Below are positions 58,686-64,000 of a stretch of DNA of 64,000 nt, piece by piece. Every line of letters begins with the position of its first letter. Positions within the stretch are counted from its first letter, which is position 1. Origin of the DNA: Streptomyces showdoensis (GTDB taxonomy: Bacteria; Actinomycetota; Actinomycetes; Streptomycetales; Streptomycetaceae). The stretch lies in contig NZ_BAAAXG010000009.1 of NCBI RefSeq assembly GCF_039535475.1, positions 1 through 64,000 on the forward strand, read 5' to 3'. Made by a program: the position numbers and the translations under genes. The notes under the pieces are model-generated. The model saw nothing but the letters and a program-made list of their open reading frames with translations, was not told the origin of the DNA and did no database searches.

Positions 58686-58806
58686 CCCGGCATGCGGGAC
58701 CGCGCGACCGAAGACCGCGGGCAGGGCGTGACCTGACCGGACCGGCCGCCCGGGGCGACGCTGCTGCGCTAGCCTCAGCGGTGTACCCGACCGGCGGAGG
58801 CCTCTG

Positions 58807-59013
58807 ATGGCGCACCTCATCTTCAGCGAGGACGAACAGCGTGAGCTGCGGGAGGCCGCGCGCGCGGAGTTCCCCGGGAATCCGGCGCTCGCGTACGTCC
58901 TGGAGAACCTGGCGGCGGAGGGTATCGACCTGGACCGGGGCAGGGACTGGGAGGACCTCCGTGTGGAGGCTGGCCTGCCCGAGCGGAACGCCGAGGCCCC
59001 CGAAGTTGCCTAG
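58807..59013 (+). CDS. Small acidic protein, possible antitoxin
   Basis: 68 residues from ATG 58807 behind GGCGGAGG. Acidic, helical (SEDEQRELREAARAEFPGNP). Its end overlaps the TTG start of the next ORF by 8 nt, the spacing typical of antitoxin-toxin pairs; no antitoxin domain is clear. Confidence 0.5.
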   Translation: MAHLIFSEDEQRELREAARAEFPGNPALAYVLENLAAEGIDLDRGRDWEDLRVEAGLPERNAEAPEVA

Positions 59014-59263
59014 GCACACTCGCGGGCGGCGGCCCCGGATCGTGTTCATCGAGCCGGCCGAGACCCAGGTCCGTCTCCTCACCCCCGCGCAGGCCGCCAT
59101 CCTGGACGGAACCCTCAACGCCATCGCGGCGGACCCGGACGCGGTGAAGCCGCACGCCACCGCGTCCGCACTGCGCGACTACCAGCACGACGGGGTTCGG
59201 GTCGTGTTCTACGCGACCGCGCTCGGCAGCATCCTCATCGTCACCTACGTCGAGGTCGACTGA
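59006..59263 (+). CDS. RelE/ParE-like small protein, possible toxin
   Basis: 85 residues from TTG 59006 (GTG 59042 would give 73). Helix TPAQAAILDGTLNAIAADPD followed by the strand pair GVRVVFYATALG and ILIVTYVEVD resembles the RelE fold (R-V-V-F-Y strand). The N-terminal start and catalytic residues cannot be fixed. Overlaps the acidic protein upstream. Confidence 0.4.
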   Translation: MPRHTRGRRPRIVFIEPAETQVRLLTPAQAAILDGTLNAIAADPDAVKPHATASALRDYQHDGVRVVFYATALGSILIVTYVEVD

Positions 59264-59300
59264 CCGCGCAGCCTGGCCTTTCCCGCCCCTGGAGACCCTG

Positions 59301-59597
59301 TTGACCGACCGCCAGCCGCTCACCGTCACCCGGAACGCTGACGGCAGCTACAGCCCCGCCTACGACGAGACCTGGCCCCCGCTGACCGAGGTGGAGTGGA
59401 GTGCTGGCGTCGCCTCGATCGAGAGCGGTCTCACCATCCGCGTCATCGAGTCCGGCCAGGGCTACCACTTCGACATCAGCGGCGGTCGCGGCTCGTCCGG
59501 GCTGGGCCCCATGTCGCTGAGCGACGCCTACGCCTTCCTCGAAGGCGTCCGCATCGGGGCGCAGGAGACCGCCCGGCGGCTCGGCGAGAACCGCTGA
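59301..59597 (+). CDS. Small hypothetical protein
   Basis: 98 residues from TTG 59301 behind CTGGAGACC. Beta strands (LTVTRNADGSYSPAYDETW; GLTIRVIESGQGYHFDISGG) and a C-terminal helix (LSDAYAFLEGVRIGAQETAR). No family recognised. Confidence 0.6.
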   Translation: MTDRQPLTVTRNADGSYSPAYDETWPPLTEVEWSAGVASIESGLTIRVIESGQGYHFDISGGRGSSGLGPMSLSDAYAFLEGVRIGAQETARRLGENR

Positions 59598-59624
59598 CGG
59601 CCGAAGCCAATCCCAGGAGGCCTT

Positions 59625-60866
59625 GTGACCGACCGGCGTCCTCAGCCCGCTGACCTGTGGGCCGGGCTGAACCCCCGCCAGCAGACTTACCTCACGGTGA
59701 TCTACAGCGCTGACCAGAACGCCGAGGCGAGCCACAAGGGCGACGCGTTCACCTGGAGCCGGACGCCGGCCAGCGAGTGGCGCTGGCTGCCCTTCTCCAT
59801 CAAGGCCCCGGCCGCGCTGGTGGGCCGGACGCCGATCCAGTCCGCGCTGGCCGCGAAGGACGAGCACGACCAGGGCGCCGGCTCCTCGCTGGCCGCGCTG
59901 CGGCGCCGGGCCCTGATCGAGGTCCAGGACGACATCGTCCAGACCGTGCTGGGCCCGGTGCCGCGGGTACGGGTGAAGATGACGACGCTCGGCCGGGCGA
60001 CCGCCCGCGCCGGCCTTGGGCACACCGCGCCGAAGTCCCCTCCGCGCGGCCTGCTCTCCGAGTGGCTGTGGGAGAACCTGGTGCGCCTGTTCCGCGCAGG
60101 CCCGGACGGGATGCCCGAGTACTCGCCCCGCGGCACCCCGCCCGAGGAGCGCACGCCCTCCCACAAGGCGCTGTTCTTCCTGCAGCAGATGGATCGCCAG
60201 GGCGGCCGCCTCGTCGAGACCAAGCAGATGACGACCGGCGCGGAGCCGTTCAAGAGCTACATGGGGCACATGGTCACCCCGACCGAGAGGCGGGTGCTCC
60301 TGACGGCCGCCGGGCGGGCGCACTACGAGCAGCACGTTCGCTGCTATGCCGAGCTGTGGCCGGGCGTCGACGCACCCGTCCCCGACGAGCTGCCCGAAGG
60401 CGCACACCGCAGCCTCGACGACCACAAGATCAGCAAGCCGCGCGGTCTCCTCGCCCGGCCGCCGTTCCTGCTCCTGGCCGCCCTCGCCGAGGCCGACATC
60501 GCCAACGAGCTGTACATCCGCCAGGAGTGGTCCAGGCGGTGGACAGACTACGGGCGCACGCCGCCGGCCGAGCTGACAGCGCTCCCCTCCGGGCTGACCA
60601 ACACCGCGGTGCGCCACATCACCCGCAGCGCCGCAGCACCCGCCAAGCTCCTGGAGTTCCGCGACGGGCCCCTCGCCGCGCAGAAGGACGTTCCGCCGCA
60701 CCTCTTCCCCCGCCACTCCTCCCCCGACCTGCAGCTGACGGTCCTGCACCTGACCGACGCTGGCCGCACCCACTACGCGACGCACCTCGACACCTACCGA
60801 GGCCTGTACGACGACGTGGAGACCCCGGACGCCCCGGCGGAATGGAAGGCGGGGGCAGTCTCCTAG
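59625..60866 (+). CDS. Large hypothetical protein with repeated winged-helix-like halves
   Basis: 413 residues from GTG 59625 behind CAGGAGGCC. LNPRQQTYLTVIYSADQNAE, LAALRRRALIEVQDDIV and RVRVKMTTLGRATARAGLG look like a winged helix; a similar set recurs near residues 185-240 (HKALFFLQQMDRQGGRLVET; RRVLLTAAGRAHYEQHVRCY) and again near the C-terminus (TVLHLTDAGRTHYATHLDTY). Probably a DNA-binding regulator. Stops convergently, overlapping the next gene by 4 nt. Confidence 0.6.
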   Translation: MTDRRPQPADLWAGLNPRQQTYLTVIYSADQNAEASHKGDAFTWSRTPASEWRWLPFSIKAPAALVGRTPIQSALAAKDEHDQGAGSSLAALRRRALIEVQDDIVQTVLGPVPRVRVKMTTLGRATARAGLGHTAPKSPPRGLLSEWLWENLVRLFRAGPDGMPEYSPRGTPPEERTPSHKALFFLQQMDRQGGRLVETKQMTTGAEPFKSYMGHMVTPTERRVLLTAAGRAHYEQHVRCYAELWPGVDAPVPDELPEGAHRSLDDHKISKPRGLLARPPFLLLAALAEADIANELYIRQEWSRRWTDYGRTPPAELTALPSGLTNTAVRHITRSAAAPAKLLEFRDGPLAAQKDVPPHLFPRHSSPDLQLTVLHLTDAGRTHYATHLDTYRGLYDDVETPDAPAEWKAGAVS

Positions 60867-61354
60867 GGCGCGGCCGTGGTGTCGTTGCACGGCGGCTCGA
60901 CGAAGCGCTTGTCGAGCTCGGTCTTCCAGTGCGCGGCGACGTCCGCGGAGGTCTGGCCCGTCGGAACCGCGCGGGTGAAGCGGGCCAGCCAGGTGCCGCC
61001 TTCGGGGCCGAGGACTGACACCTCGTAGCGGCCGCCGGTCTGCATCTGGGTCTCCGCGCCCTGTGGCAGGCCGATCTCCGCCTCGGCCGGCAGCGCCCCC
61101 TTGAACACGGACAGGGTGCGGACCTTGAACGTCTGCAGACCGGCGCCGTCGCCCTTGGCCACGAACGGGCCGCGCTCGACGACGTCGACCAGGGCGAGGT
61201 TCTGCGCGCGGGCCGCCTCGGCCGCGTCGGAGGCGGTCGCCGCGCACAGCGACTCCACCTGGACCGTGTCGTCCTGCTGGTAGTAGGCGAGGCCGCCGGC
61301 GCCGGCCGCGGCGAGCGTCACGGCGAGGGCGGTCCCGAGCACGAGCTTGTTCAT
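60863..61354 (-). CDS. Secreted NTR-like protein
   Basis: 163 residues from ATG 61354, one base after the metalloprotease stop. Signal peptide or anchor MNKLVLGTALAVTLAAAGAG, then a domain with Cys37 and a late Cys (PPCNDTT), QTFKVRTLSVFKGALPAEAE and GGRYEVSVLGPEG. The strand and turn pattern is reminiscent of netrin/TIMP-like (NTR) domains, some of which inhibit metalloproteases. Homology is not certain. Coded in one operon with a metalloprotease. Confidence 0.55.
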   Translation of the reverse strand: MNKLVLGTALAVTLAAAGAGGLAYYQQDDTVQVESLCAATASDAAEAARAQNLALVDVVERGPFVAKGDGAGLQTFKVRTLSVFKGALPAEAEIGLPQGAETQMQTGGRYEVSVLGPEGGTWLARFTRAVPTGQTSADVAAHWKTELDKRFVEPPCNDTTAAP

Positions 61355-61355
61355 C

Positions 61356-61922
61356 TCAGCCCCAGAGCTTCTTGTAGCTGGTCTTGTCGACGTCGGGGAT
61401 CCACGTGATCTCGTAGCCGGGCGACGGCGCTGTCTTCCACATCAGGGAGACGACGGTGTCGCTCTTGTGGCACAGGCCCAGGGCGTGGCCGAGTTCGTGG
61501 AGCGCGACGTAGCGCAGCCGGTCCTTCGAGGCGCCGGCGAGCTTCTGCTTGTTGAAGATGATGTAGTCGGTCGCCCCGAAGGATCCGTGCCGCTCGTACC
61601 GGCCGAGGGGGTCGGTGGCCCGGGTGCCGAGGTTGGCGTCCTTGAACTCGACGTCGTTGGAGGTGAGCGCGGAGTCGGCGACGATTTTGATCTTCGATCC
61701 GGAGTACTGCCACGTCGAGATCGCGTACTTGCGGGCGTCGTCGTAGGCGGTGTTGTCCGTCCAGCGGATCTCCCCGTCGTCGACGGCGGAGTTGCCCTTG
61801 GACTCGGTCTCGCCGCCCACGCACGCGGCCGCCGCGGCGGTGCGAGCTGCCGGGGCCGGAACAGCGCCGACGAGGGCTGTGCAGGCTGCCGCGGCAAGCA
61901 GCAGACGTAACCGTCTCCTCAT
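61356..61922 (-). CDS. Secreted matrixin-like zinc metalloprotease
   Basis: 188 residues from ATG 61922. Signal peptide MRRRLRLLLAAAACTALVGA then AVPAPAARTA. Catalytic motif ALHELGHALGLCHKSD (HExxHxxGxxH) and a following Met-turn VVSLMWKT. Upstream strands EIRWTDNTAYDDARKYAIST fit the matrixin/metzincin fold. It is a secreted peptidase of the metzincin clan; substrate unknown. Confidence 0.85.
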   Translation of the reverse strand: MRRRLRLLLAAAACTALVGAVPAPAARTAAAAACVGGETESKGNSAVDDGEIRWTDNTAYDDARKYAISTWQYSGSKIKIVADSALTSNDVEFKDANLGTRATDPLGRYERHGSFGATDYIIFNKQKLAGASKDRLRYVALHELGHALGLCHKSDTVVSLMWKTAPSPGYEITWIPDVDKTSYKKLWG

Positions 61923-62056
61923 CACGGCGCGCAGCCTAGCGAGCGGCGTGAAGCGCGACGCGGTGTTCCGTCGAGCTGTACCCGACTGGGCGAATGCGCT
62001 GGCCAGGCCGTGACAGGCACCCCTGTCACGGCCCGGGGCGGTCTGCTCCGCTGCCA

Positions 62057-62746
62057 CTACGGCGCCGGGGTGTAGTGGACGACCGAGTCGTCACACGGGC
62101 CGTCGGCGTACACGCTGAGGGCGTCGATCTCGCTCTGGTCCGCGGACAGGCCCCAGCGGCTCTTGCCCGCGGTCCACTCCTCGATGTACCGGCAGATCGC
62201 CTCCGGGGCCGGCGGCATCCACTGCGCCGGGTCCTGGTCTGCCTTCGACCGGTTCGACCGGGCGGTCACCGCCACCAGCGAGCTGGCCGCGCCCTGGTCG
62301 TTGGCGTAGGCCTCGCGCCGCGCGGCGGTCCAGGCGCTCGCACCGGAGTCCCAGGCCTCGGCGAGCGGGATCACGTGGTCGATGTCGAGCTTGGCCGGGT
62401 CGGTGACCTCCTGGCCGTCGTAGTAGCTCAACCAGCGGCCGCCGGTCAGCTTGCAGCCGGCCCCGACCGTCGGCGACTCGATCGCCTCCGCGAGGAGGAC
62501 CTCGTTGCGGGTGTTGCAGCCGTCGGCCGGATCCAGGCCGGCGTTCCAGTGCTTGAACTTGGTCCGCTCGTAGCCGTCTCGGGACTCGGCGGCGACGGGG
62601 ATCTGCTTGATCGCTTCGGCAAGTGGCAGCACCACGGCGGCCCCGGGCGCCTGGGGCGCGGCGAGCGCGGTGTGCGGGACGGCGAGCGGGGCGAGGGCGA
62701 GGGAGAGCGCGGCGAGGCCGCGGGCCATGTTCTTGATCACGAACAC
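62057..62746 (-). CDS. Secreted HNH nuclease (DUF1524-type)
   Basis: 229 residues from GTG 62746. Signal peptide LAALSLALAPLAVPHTALAA. Core DIDHVIPLAEAWDSGAS, NDQGAASSLVAVTARSNRSK and DQDPAQWMPP match the DUF1524/HNH family of secreted nucleases found in actinobacteria. Likely degrades extracellular DNA for nutrition or competition. Cys pairs may form disulfides. Confidence 0.85.
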   Translation of the reverse strand: MFVIKNMARGLAALSLALAPLAVPHTALAAPQAPGAAVVLPLAEAIKQIPVAAESRDGYERTKFKHWNAGLDPADGCNTRNEVLLAEAIESPTVGAGCKLTGGRWLSYYDGQEVTDPAKLDIDHVIPLAEAWDSGASAWTAARREAYANDQGAASSLVAVTARSNRSKADQDPAQWMPPAPEAICRYIEEWTAGKSRWGLSADQSEIDALSVYADGPCDDSVVHYTPAP

Positions 62747-62852
62747 GTGGATAGCGCCCTGGCCTGCCGTTTGTCCGCCGATCAGCCGAAGTCTGGTCCA
62801 GGCGGGCGAAGTGGTTCACCGGAGAAACGTCCCGCTGGCTCCCCCGCAGCGC

Positions 62853-63527
62853 CTAGGACGCCAGCACCCCGGCAGGGTCCCGCGAGACCCCGTCCTCGTG
62901 CGGCACATCCGCCATCAGCTTCCAGGGCTTGTGCCCCTCTGCCTCGCATCCGACCCACAGTCGGAAGTCCTTCGGCAGGAACTCCGCCCTCCACTGAGCG
63001 GTGTTCCCGTCGCCCCCGTAGAGCCGGTGCGGGAAGGTGGGGGTGACCGAGAACCGCATCTCATCGCCCGGTTCCACGGAGAACGGCGTGGCCGTCCGCC
63101 CAGTGTTGTCCTCCGGCGTGCGGCTGGTGAAGCGGTAGGGCCCCCAGATCGTCGCCTTGACCTCCTCGAGGGGCAGCCCACCACCGAGGGCCGGCGCGGT
63201 GCTGCGGTCCCTGTCGTCGCGGATGGTCAACGACACGACGCTCAGCTTCCCGAGGGTGGTCGGCCCCTCGTACGCCACCACCAGCTCCAGCATGCCGCGC
63301 TCCTGCGTCAGCCTGCAGACGATGCGCGGCGTCAGTTCCTTGTGCCAGCGGTCCCGTTCGATCTGGGCCACGGCCTCTGCGGTCTGCCGCGCCAGCTCCG
63401 CAGTCTGGTTCGCCACCTTGGAGTTGTCGTCGGCGGCATCGGCGGCCTTCATGGCGCTGTACGCGGCCCAGCCGCTGAACGCGGCGGCGACGGCGGCGAT
63501 TCCGCCCTCAACTATGTCCATAGGCAT
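62853..63527 (-). CDS. Membrane-anchored beta-domain protein
   Basis: 224 residues from ATG 63527 (ATG 63521 also possible). One N-terminal membrane helix (GIAAVAAAFSGWAAYSAM), a coiled-coil stretch (NQTAELARQTAEAVAQIERD) and a C-terminal beta domain (LTPRIVCRLTQERGMLELVV; GDEMRFSVTPTFPHRLYGG). Common type in Streptomyces; function unknown. Confidence 0.65.
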   Translation of the reverse strand: MPMDIVEGGIAAVAAAFSGWAAYSAMKAADAADDNSKVANQTAELARQTAEAVAQIERDRWHKELTPRIVCRLTQERGMLELVVAYEGPTTLGKLSVVSLTIRDDRDRSTAPALGGGLPLEEVKATIWGPYRFTSRTPEDNTGRTATPFSVEPGDEMRFSVTPTFPHRLYGGDGNTAQWRAEFLPKDFRLWVGCEAEGHKPWKLMADVPHEDGVSRDPAGVLAS

Positions 63528-63596
63528 ATTCAACGCCGCCGGACCCTCGCGCGGGGCCGGTACGCCCCAGTAGATCGTGGCCTCCATATGCTGCGC

Positions 63597-63629
63597 GTGG
63601 GCCCTCCCGCTTACCCCGGGAGGGCCCAC
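63597..63629 (-). terminator. Terminator between membrane protein and Cys-rich gene
   Basis: Perfect 13-bp stem GTGGGCCCTCCCG / CGGGAGGGCCCAC, 7-nt loop, 20 nt after the Cys-rich protein stop. Confidence 0.7.
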
Positions 63630-63648
63630 TCATTTGCTTCGTCCCTTC

Positions 63649-63810
63649 CTACGCGCAGCCATCTCCGTAGGCGCAGTCGATGCACTGGGTTCCGTCGCAC
63701 TTCCGGCAGAGGTAGTCGATCGGGATCGACTTGCCGGTGTCCTCATCGAGGACGGCGTCACGGATGTATCCGCGGTCGCACGAGCACATCTCCACACAGA
63801 CCTTGGCCAT
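63649..63810 (-). CDS. 53-residue Cys-rich protein
   Basis: ATG 63810 behind AGGGGAG. Eight Cys (5, 9, 11, 35, 38, 43, 46, 52) in MCSCDRGYIR and CRKCDGTQCIDCAYGDGC, consistent with two zinc sites. A promoter TTGTGT, 18 nt, TAGTCT lies within palindrome D upstream. A small regulated zinc protein; function unknown. Confidence 0.65.
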   Translation of the reverse strand: MAKVCVEMCSCDRGYIRDAVLDEDTGKSIPIDYLCRKCDGTQCIDCAYGDGCA

Positions 63811-63882
63811 CTGGGGCTCCCCTGTTCTCTTTTCTGTCGCCGTTCTGAGGCGCTTTGCCCCGTTCCGACACCCAGAGACTAA

Positions 63883-63916
63883 CCCATAACCTATGGCCTA
63901 CACAATAGATTATGGA
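63883..63916. promoter_or_regulatory. Operator-like palindrome D
   Basis: CCCATAACCTATGG / CAATAGATTATGGA with a 6-nt spacer, same core and spacing as sites A-C. Leftward promoter TTGTGT-N18-TAGTCT; rightward -10 candidate TATGAT at 63917-63922, toward the window edge. Confidence 0.65.
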
Positions 63917-64000
63917 TATGATGGGGGCACCCCGGCCGCACCCGAGCAGGGGGAACAACCGCGCCCAGACGCGGCAGGCTTGACCCACCCCTTCCCGAGG

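Noticed and set aside
59396..61018. Alternative plus-strand frames over 59.4-61.0 kb
   Set aside because: Arg/Pro-rich shadows of the 98- and 413-residue genes, which have ribosome sites.
1..64000. CRISPR array, tRNA or rRNA genes
   Set aside because: No regularly spaced repeats and no tRNA T-loop or rRNA-like stretches were recognised by eye; a dedicated scan would be needed to exclude a degenerate tRNA.

Overview
The window is very GC-rich, uses many GTG and TTG starts, and carries a WhiB-type protein, TraB/Spd-type transfer genes and a streptomycete-style murB. I read it as Streptomyces or a close relative. Most of it (left edge to about 56.2 kb) looks like one large mobile element that combines a complete siphophage virion and lysis module with a conjugative-plasmid transfer module. 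Plasmid-phages such as pZL12 are known in Streptomyces. The left end of the element lies outside the window.

Layout: 1-2.8 kb holds a DciA-like (DUF721) protein, a helix-turn-helix replication-type protein and two small ORFs. 2.9-13.97 kb is an 11 kb segment bounded by 40-bp inverted repeats; it holds HTH, WhiB, a DNA methyltransferase broken by a templated insertion, a Sak4-like ATPase, a divergent RHH/WYL regulator pair, a recombinase-like HTH protein, a frameshifted tyrosine integrase and a HEPN-like protein. 14.0-39.4 kb is the minus-strand late phage operon in lambda-like order when read from right to left: terminase, portal, scaffold, decoration and capsid proteins, connectors, major tail protein, frameshifted tail chaperones, tape measure, tail tip proteins, holin and endolysin. 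Three plus-strand cargo genes (two tiny membrane proteins and a lipoprotein) interrupt it. 40.4-52.2 kb holds a RapZ-C-like protein and the transfer operon (TraB-like translocase, SpdB-like proteins, a GIY-YIG protein and small proteins), controlled from a divergent promoter shared with a GntR regulator. 53-56.2 kb has plus-strand accessory genes.

At 56.3 kb comes intact murB, which looks chromosomal, followed by accessory genes: an HNH protein, small zinc-binding proteins, a possible toxin-antitoxin pair, and minus-strand secreted proteins (metalloprotease with an NTR-like partner, secreted HNH nuclease).

Regulation is unusually visible. A family of AT-rich palindromes (core CTATTG-N6-CAATAG) covers promoters at 8.4 kb, 41.2 kb and 63.9 kb. 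Two structural genes (decoration protein and major tail protein) share a leader RNA whose outer stem pairs with the Shine-Dalgarno sequence and shows compensatory base changes. The tail chaperone gene has a canonical -1 slippery heptamer.
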